Assembly (NCBI GenBank): GCA_011503125.2
Contig: WWBZ02000007.1
Location: 1,663,127 to 1,727,126, forward strand
Length of the DNA stretch: 64,000 nucleotides
Direction of reading: 5' to 3'
Origin: Botryosphaeria dothidea
Lineage: Eukaryota; Ascomycota; Dothideomycetes; Botryosphaeriales; Botryosphaeriaceae
The notes under the pieces were generated by a model that did not search any database, had not been told where the DNA came from, and saw only the letters and a list, made by a program, of their open reading frames with translations. Position 1 is the first letter of the stretch, and each line of letters begins with the position of its first letter. This document shows positions 43,549-55,098 of the stretch, in pieces. The position numbers and the translations under genes were made by a program.

Positions 43549-45147
43549 ATGGACGACAGCATCGCCAACTTCACCAGCATCACCGGTGCCGACCCTCAGC
43601 GCGCTGCCCAGTACCTGCAGCTCACGGACAACAACCTCGAGCAGGCCATCCAGCTCTTTTTCGACAGCCCCAATCTGGACCTCAGCGGAGATGCCGCCCA
43701 CACTTCGTCTGCTCCCTCCGGAGCTCATGCCGAAGAGCCCATCAACATCGACTCAGACGACGACGACAACGACGACGTGATTGCCACTTCCGGAATACAC
43801 AACGTTGAGGATGACGAGGCCATGGCGCGCCGCCTGCAGGAGGAGATGTATGGCGCTGGTGGACCCTCTGCGGAGAGCGAGGTTCGCGCTCCCATGGCAC
43901 GGACGACTGAGACTCTGGTAGGACCGGGCGGTGGATACGATGAGGACGACATGCACACTGCCGTTATGGCCCAGATGAATGCTCGGAGGAGAGGAGCACC
44001 AGGTAGGCCTTGAACACGAGCTCACCCGCTCTGCTCTTTACAGATTCCTAATCGAAATACAGGCCGCGCTGGAATCTTCAACCAACAAAGCGCTTCTCCC
44101 TCTGTTTGGGAAAGTGAGAGCAGTGATCCTAGCGAACGCCGCCGCAATCTCGCAAGTTCGACTGGCGGGGCTTCAGAGACTTCATCCAAGTCCAACCTGC
44201 TGGCCGAGATGTATAGGCCGCCCTTTGAGATTATGTGTCGTCTGCCATGGGATGAGGTGCGAGATCAGGGGAAGGAGGAGCTGAAGTGGATTCTCATCAA
44301 CGTGCAAGATCCGGCCATTTTCGACTGCCAAGTGCTGAACCGGGACATTTGGAAGAACGATCAGATCAAGGAAACCATCAAGGAGAATTTCCTCTTCCTG
44401 CAATACAACAAGGACGACCCGCGGGGCAACACCTATATGAACTATTACTTCCAGACACGCGACAGTGGGGATGCATATCCGCACATCGCTATCGTCGACC
44501 CGCGCACCGGTGAGCAAGTCAAGGTGTGGTCCGGCCCCCCAGTACCCAAGCCCATGGATTTTCTCATGCAACTGCACGAGTTCCTTGATCGCTACAGCTT
44601 GAACGCCAACGCCCGGAATCCCGTTGCAAAGCGGAAACCCGAGAACAAGAAGAAGGATGTGCACCGCATGACTGAGGAGGAGATGTTGGAAATGGCGCTG
44701 CAGCAAAGCATGGCTGGAAGCAACGGCGGCCCTCGCGACGAGGACCCGGATGAGCTCACCAAGTCCACCTCAGACATAAAGGGTAAGAGTCGAGCTGATG
44801 AGAGTATGGATGTTGACGAATCCTCGACCGCAAACGGTACAGGCGCCGCTAATGCGCCATTCGCCCAAATCTCATCCACAAATCCACACACCGAGCCGGC
44901 CAGCGACCCGAAGACGACTACACGCATCCAGTTTCGCCACGCTGGCGGTCGTGAAATTCGCCGTTTCGCACTTACCGATCCCGTGCGCCGAATCTACGAG
45001 TGGCTCAAGGCGGCTCCGCTTGAGGAAGGCAAAGCCGGTGCTGAGTTCGAGCTCAATGCCATTGGCAAGAACCTCATTGACCACCTGGACGAGACGATTG
45101 AGGAGGTCGGCCTGAAGATGGGCACTGTCATGGTGGAATACGTGTAG
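43549..45147 (+). CDS. UBX5: UBA-UAS-UIM-UBX protein, Cdc48 cofactor (UBX5/UBXD7 type)
   Basis: Exons 43549-44002 and 44063-45147 give 512 residues; the 60-nt intron has a CTAAT branch. A UBA domain opens the protein (IANFTSITGADPQRAAQYLQ, then LEQAIQLFF). A UAS thioredoxin-like domain spans about 200-330 (LKWILINVQDPAIFDCQVLN, GDAYPHIAIVDPRTGEQVK). A ubiquitin-interacting motif lies at about 354-370 (TEEEMLEMALQQSM). A UBX domain forms the C-terminus (about 437-512: TRIQFRHAGGREIRRFAL to VEYV). This order is that of yeast Ubx5 and human UBXD7, which link ubiquitylated substrates and cullin ligases to Cdc48/p97. It shares a promoter with ECM29, another ubiquitin-proteasome gene. Confidence 0.93.
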
Positions 45148-45654
45148 GCTTAGAGGCTGGTAATATCCCAACAGGTTAGATGATGGCAAAGCAGTTTCTG
45201 AGGCGCTGGCGGAGGTATTCTTTGCACTGATGACGGGCATTACATGCGGCGTTGCGAGGGAATGCGAGGTTTCGACGAAGAAACCATTCGTTTTAGCTAA
45301 GCGTGCGGTAATGGCAGGCTCAAAGGAGCTCTGCGACAGGCGTTCTTCCGGCTTGCTCCTCTCCACTTCTGGAGCATGGCATGTTGATGATCTATAGAAT
45401 TGCTCCAAGAGACTTTATGATATACCTACCTACCTTGCAGCGAGGCATAGCTAGACTTGGTAAAACTATTCAAATACTCACATTTATTACTTCTCATTCT
45501 CTCGTGCATGTTACATTTCGCATTAATTTAAGCGACATTGATTAGCTTTTCACCATTCTCATCCTGTCTTTTACGAATCCGCGTCACCGCTAGTGCGAGT
45601 GTCCGAAGTAGGTGTATAAATTGCGGCCTAATGGCCATCGCAGTATATACCCTA
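45148..45654. other. Last unique sequence before the LINE array
   Basis: This 507-bp stretch downstream of UBX5 becomes AT-rich toward its end and contains no supported gene. It ends in a short TATATA/GATA stretch that marks the LINE 3' tail. Confidence 0.5.
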
Positions 45655-45657
45655 ACA

Positions 45658-45683
45658 AGTATATATATATAGATAGATAGATA
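45658..45683. repeat. TA/GATA short repeat, 3' tail of LINE L1
   Basis: TATATATA followed by GATA units, then AAATT. The same tail in reverse (AAATTTATCTATC) ends L3 and L4, so it is the element's 3' terminal repeat rather than a poly-A tail. Confidence 0.75.
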
Positions 45684-46611
45684 AATTCATTTCTTCCCGA
45701 TATAGTTCCCTTACGGGTCCATGCGGGGCTGGCTATCTGTAGTTATTTTACACGAGGGGGAAAACCTTTTCGCCTGGCAAAAACCCCTCCTCTCTCTCTG
45801 GGCATGCTATCCTATACTAGTTCTTGTTTTTCCTTCTTACCAGTAGCGGCTGCTGTGGCAGCCCTACATTCACCTGCTAGACCTATCTCTTCAGTCCTTA
45901 TCCTCGTAGTTGTCCGGGTCCTAGTGGTCCTGGTGGTCCTGGTTGTCCTCCTAGTTCCTCTTCCTGGTTATCTTCCTATATTAGTTCCCTTGCCAGGCTA
46001 AATTGCTTAAGCAGCCCTAGGCGTAAGAACCAGTCTGTTGCTGCTTTAATCCCCTTCTTTGTTGAGAGGAGGGAGTAGTAGTCCGTGGTCCCTGCCCTTT
46101 GGAGCATCTGTGCCCTGCCCTGTTGGAAGTGGGGGCAGAAGAGGAGGATATGCTTTGGGGTTTATCTATGCCAGCCGCATGGACAGGCAGGACTAGGGTG
46201 CCCTGGCACCTTGCGCCTTGAGAGGAAGTCCTCTAGTCCAATATGCTCTGTACGTAGTAGGGTGGCGAGTGTGCTCTGTGGCTTGGATAGTTCGCTGTGG
46301 ATTTGTCTGATTTTTGGGTTCCACTGTGTGCTTTGGGCTACTAGCTTGTCTTGTCTTCCCTGGCTAGTAGACTTTGTCCATCTCTCCTTCCACTTATTCC
46401 TATATACTATGCGTAGCTTCGTTCGCTCCGGGAGACTCTAGTAGGTAGAGGAGCAGTAGTTGAGAAGTGAGTTTGCCTTTTTTCTAAGCAGGGTTCTTCT
46501 GGCAGGGCCAGTGGCGCCTCTAGTACTTAGAGTAGCCCGAGCTATCTATTTAATACTCTAGCAAGTTTCCTCTACTACTATCGCGACTGGGCCATCCCTA
46601 GCTCTAATAGC

Positions 46612-47040
46612 CTAGGCCAGTGCTAGTTCGTCTAGGTGTAGTAAGAGTGGGGGAATCCCTGTCTCATGCTCCAAGGTTTGTATGCTGGTTGACTTATACG
46701 CCCCTGAGATGGTGCGTAGGCACTGGTTTTGGATCTTCTTTAGTGGCTGGATGGTTGTTTTTCTCCACCCTAGGATTCCCTCTGGGGTATGCCATACCCC
46801 ACAGCCGTAGGTGAGGACTGGCCTTACCACGGCCGCATAGATATGACGGGCTTTAGTAAATGAGGCTCCCCAGGTAGACGCCGCGAGTCTAGAGAGAGAT
46901 ATGTACTGTTTGATTGCCTTAGCTCCTGTTTCCCTAATATGGGGTCCCCATCTGAGCTTGTTGTCTACGTGGACTCCTAGAATCTTAATTGTAGGCTCTA
47001 GGCATCCAGCAAATCCAGGGATACGGATCCCTGCTGCCAT
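46612..47040 (-). pseudogene. LINE L1 post-RT (thumb/connection) segment
   Basis: A 142-codon stretch without stops, the best preserved piece of L1. It includes KILGVHVDNKLRWGPHIRET, LSRLAASTWGASFTKARHIY, VVRPVLTYGCGVWH and QNQCLRTISGAYKSTS, the conserved region after the RT palm in Tad-type elements. It is only a fragment of ORF2. Confidence 0.85.
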
Positions 47041-47118
47041 ATTAAATCTCCTTGGTTTCCTTGTAAAATGAATGAGGTAATACTTATCGGGCGAGAAAGC
47101 TGACCCGTGGGTAGCTGC

Positions 47119-47421
47119 CTAGTGCTCGCAAATTTGATGTGCTCCCTCTAGTGTCCTACAGTTCTGTTCTATGGATCTACTAAAGGTTAGAATATTAGTA
47201 TCATCGACGAATCTAAGGGGGAAGGTATTGCCCCTGCGTAGCTGTGTAAGTAGGTTAGATGTAAAGAATAGGTAGAGTATCGGCGATAGTGAGGATCCCT
47301 GGGGAATCCCGGTTAAGGTCTGGATTGGTGGACTGGTGAAGTCTCCGAAGGATAGCTGAGTGGTACGGTCCTGTAGAAAGAATCGGGTGAATCTTTCTAC
47401 CCATTCTGGGAGTTTTGCCAT
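47119..47421 (-). pseudogene. LINE L1 reverse transcriptase palm fragment
   Basis: A 100-codon open stretch with RT motifs: TQLSFGDFTSPPIQTLTGIP, GIPQGSSLSPILYLFF and the catalytic FVDDTN (Y/F-x-D-D box) in LRFVDDTNILTFSRS. Stops on both sides separate it from the rest of ORF2. Confidence 0.88.
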
Positions 47422-48479
47422 CCTTATATTGTAGAGAAGCCTTCTATAAGATACGTGGTTATATGCTCCCGAGATATCCAGGCTAAGGACTGAAGCTACT
47501 AGCCCTGGGTCTTGTGCCTAGATAGTATAGATCTGTTCTGTGAGCAGGTCAAGAGCTGCTACTGCGGATCTGTTTCTCCTAGCTCCTATCTATATATTAG
47601 GGAGCAGGCCGTATACTTTAGTAGCCTAGGAGATTCTATCTGCTATAATCCTCTCAAGTAGCTTCCCTAGCGTATTAAGTAAAGTAATCGGCCTAAATGA
47701 CTTGGCTTTGGTATAGTCGTCCCTCTGTGGTTTCCTGAGGACTACGGTAATAGAGCTTTTGAACTGCCTAGGGTGGTATCCAAGTGCGAGGCATCCCTGG
47801 AAGAGCCTGGTGAGGGGTCCCCTTAGTGTCTTAGCGCATTGCTTTAGGAACCTGTTGGTGATCTTGTCTGGGCCTGGTGCCTTGTCTGGGGGAAGCTTCT
47901 TGATGGTGTGGAGGACCTGCTCTTCAGTAAGGTCTTAGGGAATCTCTACTGGCACTGGGTATATACACCCATCCAGATCTGAGAGGTCGGTGGCCCTGGG
48001 AGGTGGGAAGAACTGGTTGGTAAGGATTTCTGCCTTGGACTGGTTATCGTAATGTAGTTGTTTATCTGCTCCCTGGAGGGGTGGGAACTAAGGTGGGGCT
48101 GGAGGTTCCAGTGCCCTTGTTCTTGCCTACTTTGAGAGCTTCTAGAGTGTAGATGGGTCCGAAGTAATCTTAGCTACTGTTCTGCGCTATACTTTTATTC
48201 TATCTCTTCTAATCTGCCTCTTCTTGCTATTAGCAATAGTTTGGTATACTATCTAGTCCTCCTCCCTCCCTATGGCCGTCTACTTCCTTCTAGCTGCTCT
48301 AGCCTAGTGCACTAGGTCCGAATACTCCTTTGTCTATTGTATAGAGGCCCAGGGCGAGGGTCTCGCTACTAGGATGGTCTCCTAGATTATCCTTTAGATA
48401 GCCTCCTAGAGTAGTATAGTAAAGTAATCTAGGTCTGCTTTAGTATTAAGAGGGGTTGCTTTAAGGTGTTCGAGCTTTA

Positions 48480-49260
48480 ATTAGAGCATATTATTAGTTC
48501 TCTTCCAGTCTACTTTCTTCTACTAGGGCCTTAGGGGGCGTAGTTCTGCGGGGGTAGGAGAAAAATTAAGTGTAGTGAGGATAGGTAGGTGGTTAGAGGA
48601 TGATTCGAGCTCCTGGCTAACTCTATAGCTAAGGATTCTCTTCTCTAGCCACCGTAATATAAAGACAAGGTCTAGAGTACTCTCGCTGCTACTATCTCGT
48701 CTAGTAATAGTGCCCCTTAGAAGGGCTAGGTTAAGATTAGCTGCGGTAGCTATCTTAATTAGGTTATCCGCTAAGGTATAGTATATTAGGGAGGTTATAC
48801 CTCCCTAGATAGGATGGTAGAGGTTAAAGTCCCCTAGGAGAATGTACTCCCCTAGTTTTCTAAGAACTTCCGGTAGAAGAGATAGGGTTTCTAGCGCTAT
48901 ACTAGTATGAGAGGCTGGCGGGGAATTGTAGCAGTTATAGATATAGATTATATGTGTCCTAGTAATGAGGGATAGTGTAATAAGATCTAGTAAATAGACT
49001 GTTGCTTGCTAGGAGTCGGGGCTAATAGCCTTGCTTATAAAGAAGCAGGTTCTTGCTACTCCCTCCTAGGGAAAAACTATATAGTAGGTAGGGTATCTTA
49101 CTGTTGTCTTGACCCTCGGGTTCCTCTAAGGTTCCTGGATAGCTAGGATATAGTGGATCTTTAGGTCCACTTCCTTAAAGAGCGGGAGCATTACCCTATC
49201 CTTGCTCTTATAGACGTTATACTATATAATAGAGAGAGAGCCTATGTCTAACATTAACTT
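48480..49260 (-). pseudogene. LINE L1 endonuclease region
   Basis: Read in reverse, this region carries the landmarks of an exonuclease/endonuclease/phosphatase fold: AIQEPWRNPRV near 49140, LLGDFNLYHPIWGGI near 48840-48800 and SSNHLPILT near 48590. Many stops interrupt it. In this family the enzyme nicks the target DNA to prime reverse transcription. Confidence 0.75.
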
Positions 49261-49399
49261 CCTTCTATCTCTAGGTCCGGCTGCGAGGGGGCTAGTAGTG
49301 TGGGCTATGAGGAGGGAGTTCCCGCGGGCTCCTCTAAGGCGTGTTATAAGCTATTAAGTCCGGTGAACCTTATTTAGTTAGGAGGCGGGGGGCGGCTTA

Positions 49400-50560
49400 A
49401 GTCTCTTAGCCTGCCTGGTCCCCTCTTAACCGGCTCCTCCTCCCTAATTCTCTTCCTTAGTCTAACGGTTAACTAGTTAGTTTAAGGCTGTATTTTAATT
49501 ATTAGGGGTCCTTTCCGGTGCCTTTCTAGTGCTACTAGGCGGGCCTAGGCGGCCTTAGTATAGTAGGCTCTACGTACTAGGTAGGAGTTGCTCCAGGCTA
49601 TATGCTTTTAAGAGCAGTTTACGCACTATATACTTTCCTTAGGGCAGTTCCTAGTATTATATACCTTGCTACACTATCCGTACTTTTCCTTCTTTTTATA
49701 ATAGTTAGTAATATGTCCGTAGGCCTGGCACTTAAAACACTAGGTTACTATAAAGGCTGCGTTATAGTACTGCGCTATATAGATAGCAAAGTTAATAATA
49801 AGCCCCTTATTAATAATCTAGTTAGCGGTTTCGGGGTTTATAGTGCTAAGGATAATGGCCGAGTAAGTTTTCCTCTCTAGGAGCTTCCTCTTTAGCTAGG
49901 CCAGCTTACTAATACGTAGTCCTAGGTGTAGAGATAGGTTCTGCTCCTAGATAGTTTAGATGGTTTAGGGGTCTGTGGTGTCGATTTCTTCTCGAGGGAC
50001 GTTATGTACTAGCACTAAGTATAGCTGCTGGTTAGGCCTAACTTCTTTTCCTAGTCCTATAGTCTATTTCTAGTCCTAGAGAAGGGCTGTTCTAGTTGCT
50101 TTATCCGGTATAAAGATCTTAACGTCTCCACTGGGGAGCTTCTTAGTAGCAAGTACTTTCTTACACGCCTAGCTTTTTCCTGCCTAGATCTTTCTAATAA
50201 TTGCCTTATTTAAGAGCTTAGCTATTTCTTGTCTATTTACTGTCTCTAGGAAGTAGAGGGTAAGTTTAGTGGTAGCTGGGGGGGTAGGAGGCTTCGGGGC
50301 TGCTTGGGCTGTAATTTATGCCTAGCTACGAGTGTTGGGTATAGGTGTAGAGGTAGCCTAGATACGGTTAACTGTCTTTTAGACCTGTTGGACCTCTTTA
50401 AGAATGTTCTTAAGGCCTGGCTCCTTAGTGGCTGCCTCCTAGTAGATAGTAATATAATCCTAGAAGATTGTCTTGGTAATGTCGAGAAAATTTTTTACCT
50501 GGCTGGAGAGGACTAAAGGGAGGCTAGCGGATGTTTATAGGGCTTAGAGGAGGGTGTCTA
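49400..50560 (-). pseudogene. LINE L1 ORF1 (gag-like) with zinc-knuckle remnants
   Basis: The reverse strand at about 49560-49740 keeps the skeleton of Tad-type ORF1 zinc knuckles: KCQAYGHITNYYKKKEK, RNCPKESI and CVNCS...AWSNS pieces separated by stops. Cys/His spacing suggests three CCHC-like knuckles before mutation. ORF1 proteins bind the element RNA. Its start is unclear. Confidence 0.65.
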
Positions 50561-50828
50561 CTGTTTTTAAGGCTCTCTTAACGTATTCTACGCTGTACTA
50601 GGTGCTCTACGGTTTCTTAGGGGTATATTAGGGCTAGGTAGAGGTAGTTACTAGGGGAGGCTGTTCGCCTCTTCCTATATCCTCTATATTAACTACTTCG
50701 CGGCTATAGTTATCTTAAGTACTATTTTAAGACTCGCGAAGCCTAGGAGAGTTCCTAGGGCCCTCTCCCGGCGCCGTAGCTTAGGGTCGATTTTTTAGTA
50801 TAGTTATATTTTATAGGGCTAAGAAAAG

Positions 50829-51733
50829 AATATACTTTAGGATTTATCTATACTAGCCGTATAGATAGGTAGAGCTAGAATATTCTAGTACCTTACGCCT
50901 AAAGAGGAAGTCTTTTAGTCTAATATACTTAGTACGTAGTAGAGTAGCGAGTATACTCTATAGCTTAGATAGTTCGCTATAAATTTATCTAATTTTTAAA
51001 TTCTACTATATACTTTAGGCTACTAGCTTATCTTATCTTTTTTAGCTAGTAAACTTTATCTATCTCTTCTTCTACTTATTTCTATATATTATACGTAGTC
51101 TTATTCGCTTCGGAAGACTCTAGTAGATAGAGAAGTAGTAGTTAAGGAGGGCTATTACTCTTTCTCTAAGTAGAGTTCTTCTAGCTAGGCCGGCTATATC
51201 TTTAGTACCTAGTATAGCCCGGGCTATCTCTTTAATACTTTAGTAAGTATTCTCTACTACTATTACTACTAGGCTATTTCTAGATCTAATAGTCTAGGCT
51301 AGCGTTAGTTCGTCTAGGTAGAGTAAGAGTAGAAAAATCCCCGTTTCGTACTCTAAAGTTTATATACTAGTTAACTTATACGCCCCTAAGATAGTACGTA
51401 GGTACTAGTTTTAGATCTTCTTTAATAGCTAGATAGTTATTTTTCTCTACTCTAGGATTCTCTCTAGAATATACTATATTCTATAGCCGTAGATAAGAAC
51501 TAGCCTTATTACGGCCGTATAGATATAACGGGCTTTAGTAAATAAGGCTTCCTAGGTAGACGCCGCGAGTCTAAAGAGAGATATATACTATTTAATTACC
51601 TTAGCTTCTATTTTCCTAATATAGAGTCTCTATCTAAGCTTATTATCTACGTAGACTTCTAGAATCTTAATTATAGGCTCTAGGTATCTAGTAAATCTAG
51701 GAATATAGATCCCTACTACTATATTAAATCTCT
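50829..51733 (-). mobile_element. LINE fragment L2 (RT end to C-terminal region), RIP-saturated
   Basis: About 0.9 kb that aligns without obvious indels to 46145-47045 of L1, in the same orientation, with TG/CA changed to TA almost everywhere. For example TATGCTTTGGGG of L1 is TATACTTTAGGA here. It lacks both element ends: it abuts the L1 5' end on the left and the L3 5' end on the right. Confidence 0.82.
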
Positions 51734-51736
51734 AAA

Positions 51737-54700
51737 AAAAATATAACTATACTAAAAAATCGATTCTAAGCTACGGCGCTAGGAGAGGGCCCTAGAAACT
51801 CTTCTAGGCTTCGCGAGTTCTAAAATAGTACTTAAGATAACTATAGCCGTAAAGTAGTTAATATAGAGGATATAGAAAGAGGCGAATAGCCTCCCCTAGT
51901 AACTACCTCTATCTAGCTCTAATATACTTCTAAGAAACCGTAGAGTACCTAGTATAGCGTAGAATACGTTAAGAGAGCCTTAAAAATAGTAGATACCCTC
52001 CTCTAAGCCCTATAAATATCCGCTAGCCTTTCTTTAGTCCTCTTTAGCTAGGTAAAAAATTTTCTCGATATTACTAAGATAATCTTCTAGGATTATATTA
52101 CTATCTACTAGAAGATAACTACTAAGGAGCTAGGCTTTAAAAATATTCTTAAAGAGGTCTAATAGATCTAAAAGATAGTTAACCGTATCTAGGCTATCTC
52201 TATATCTATATCTAATACTCGTAGCTAAATATAAATTATAGCCTAAGTAGCCCCGAAGCCCTCTACCCCCCTAGCTACTACTAAACTTACCCTCTACTTC
52301 TTAGAGATAGTAAATAGATAAGAAATAGCTAAGCTCTTAAATAAGATAATTATTAGAAAGATCTAGATAGGAAAAAGCTAGGCGTATAAGAAAGTACTTA
52401 CTACTAAGAAGCTCCCTAGTAGAGACGTTAGAATCTTTATATCGGATAAAGTAACTAGAATAGCTCTTCTTTAGAACTAGAAATAGACTATAGGATTAGG
52501 AAAAGAAGTTAGGCCTAACTAGTAGCTATACTTAGTACTAGTATATAACGTTTCTCGAGAAGAAATCGATACTATAGACTTCTAAGCTATCTAAACTATC
52601 TAGAAGTAGAATCTATCTCTATATTTAGAACTACGTATTAGTAAGCTAGCCTAGCTAAAGAGGAAGCTCTTAGAGGGGAAAACTTACTCGGCTATTATTC
52701 TTAGTACTATAAACCTCGAAACCGCTAACTAGATTATTAATAAGGGGCTTATTATTAACTTTACTATCTATATAGCGTAGTACTATAACGTAGCCTTTAT
52801 AGTAACTTAGTATTTTAAGTACTAGGCCTACGGTTATATTACTAACTATTATAAAAAGAAGGAAAAGTACGGATAGTATAGTAAGGTATATAATACTAGG
52901 GACTACTCTAAGGAAAGTATATAGTACGTAAACTACTCTTAAAGATATATAGCCTAGAGTAACGCCTATCTAATACGTAGAGTCTACTATACTAAGGCCG
53001 CCTAGGCTCGCCTAGTAGTACTAGAAAGATACCGGGAAGAACCTCTAATAACTAAAATATAGCCTTAAACTAACTAGTTAACCGTTAGACTAAGAAAGAG
53101 GATTAGAGAGGAGAAGCCGGTTAAGAGAAGACTAGATAGGCTAAGAGACTTAAGCCGCCCCCCGCCTTCTAATTAAATAAGGTTTACCGGACTTAATAGC
53201 TTATAATACGCCTTAGAGAAGCCCGCGGGAACTCCCTCCTTATAGCCTATACTACTAGCTCCCTCGTAGCCGGACCTAGAGATAGAAGAAAGTTAATATT
53301 AGATATAGGCTCTCTCTTTATTATATAGTATAACGTCTATAAGAGTAAGAATAGGGTAATACTTCCGCTCTTTAAGGAAGTAGACCTAAAGATCTACTAT
53401 ATCCTAGCTATCTAAGAACCTTAGAGGAACCTAAGAGTTAAGATAATAGTAAAATACCCTATCTACTATATAGTTTTTCCCTAGAAGAGAGTAGTAAGAA
53501 CTTACTTCTTTATAAGTAAGGCTATTAGCTCCGACTTCTAGTAAGTAATAGTCTATTTACTAGATCTTATTATACTATTTCTTATTACTAGAATATATAT
53601 AATCTATATCTATAACTACTATAATCCCCCGCTAGCCTCTTATACTAGTATAGCGCTAGAAACCCTATCTCTTCTACCGGAAGTTCTTAGAAAACTAGGG
53701 GAGTATATTCTCCTAGGGGATTTTAACCTCTACTATCCTATCTAGGGAGGTATAACCTTTCTAATATACTATACCCTAGCGGATAACCTAATTAAGATAG
53801 CTACCGTAGCTAATCTTAACCTAGCTTTTCTAAGAAGTACTATTACTAGACGAGATAGTAGTAGCGAGAGTACTCTAGACTTTATCTTTATATTACGGTA
53901 GCTAAAGAAGAGAATTCTTAGCTATAGAGTTAGCTAGGAGCTTAAATTATCTTCTAACTACCTACCTATCCTTACTATACTTAATTTTTCTCCTACTTCC
54001 GTAGAACTACGCCTTCTAAGGCTCTAGTAGAAGAAAATAGACTAGAAGAGAACTAATAATATACTCTAATTAAAGCTCGAATACTTTAAAGTAGCCCCTC
54101 TTAATACTAAAGTAGACCTAAATTACTTTACTATACTACTCTAGAAGGCTATCTAAAGAATAATCTAGAAGACTATTCTAGTAGCGAGACCCTCGCTCTA
54201 GGCCTCTATATAATAAATAAAGAAGTATTCGGACCTAGTATACTAGGCTAGAGTAGCTAAAAGAAAGTAGACGGCTATAGGAAGGAAGAAGAACTAGGTA
54301 GTATACTAAACTATTACTAATAGTAAGAAGAGGTAGATTAGAAGAGATAGAATAAAAGTATAGCGTAGAATAGTAGCTAAGATTACTTCGGACCTATCTA
54401 TACTCTAAAAGCTCTTAAAGTAGATAAGAATAAGGATACTAGAGCCTCTAGCTCTATCTTAGTTCCTATCTCTCTAAGAAGTAGATAAATAACTATATTA
54501 TAATAACTAGTCTAAGATAGAAATCCTTACTAACTAGTTCTTTCTATCTTCTAGAACTACCGATCTCTTAGATCTAAATAGGTATATATATCTAGTACTA
54601 GTAGAGATTCCCTAAGACCTTACTAAAGAGTAGGTCCTCTATACTATTAAAAAGCTTCTTCTAAATAAGATACTAGGCCTAGATAAGATTACTAATAGAT

Positions 54701-55098
54701 TTCTAAAGTAATACGCTAAGATACTAAGGGGACCCCTTACTAGGCTCTTCTAGAAATACCTCGCACTTAGATACTATCTTAGATAGTTTAAAAGCTCTAT
54801 TACCGTAGTTCTTAGGAAACTATAGAGGGACGACTATACTAAAGCTAAGTTATTTAGGCCGATTACTTTATTTAATACGCTAGAGAAGCTACTTAAGAGG
54901 ATTATAGTAGATAGAATCTTCTAGGCTACTAAAGTATACGGCCTACTCTCTAATATATAGATAGAAGCTAGAAGAAATAGATTCGTAGTAGTAGCTCTTA
55001 ACCTACTTATAGAATAGATCTATACTATCTAGATATAAGATCTAGGGCTAGTAGCTTTAGTTCTTAGCCTAAATATCTCGGAAGTATATAACTACGTA
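51737..55098 (+). mobile_element. LINE L3, left part (5' end to mid-RT), RIP-saturated
   Basis: The plus-strand copy begins near AAATATAACTATACTAAAAA and contains the 5' leader, ORF1 (zinc-knuckle region about 52800-52980), endonuclease (about 53290-54070) and the first part of the RT. It stops at 55098, where L4 is inserted. CpA and TpG are almost absent and stops are everywhere. It continues at 58535. Confidence 0.87.
55085..55098. repeat. Target-site duplication of nested LINE L4, left copy
   Basis: TATATAACTACGTA, identical to 58535-58548. The uninterrupted form of this site is present in L4 itself (about 56750-56770) and, less mutated, in L1. Confidence 0.85.

Larger units (their letters stand above)
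45655..50828 (-). mobile_element. LINE retrotransposon L1, Tad-like, near full length, RIP-mutated
   Basis: An approximately 5.15-kb non-LTR element on the minus strand. Its 3' end, at the left, is a GATA-type short repeat (about 45658-45683). Its 5' end, at the right, begins near TTTTCTTAGCCCTATAAAAT (reverse, about 50828). Reverse-strand order: ORF1 with zinc knuckles (about 50560-49400), endonuclease/phosphatase-type domain (about 49260-48480), reverse transcriptase (about 48060-47050), C-terminal domain (47040-46600) and a CCHC-type terminal finger near 46150-46130. Stops interrupt every domain, largely TAA/TAG where CAA/CAG is expected. It is dead. Damage is heavier in the 5' half than in 45.7-48.1 kb. 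Boundaries are good to about 10-20 bp. Confidence 0.88.

Noticed and set aside
49602..49880. 92-codon plus-strand frame that looks membrane-like
   Set aside because: It is antisense to the zinc-knuckle region of LINE ORF1; the hydrophobic look comes from RIP-skewed composition.
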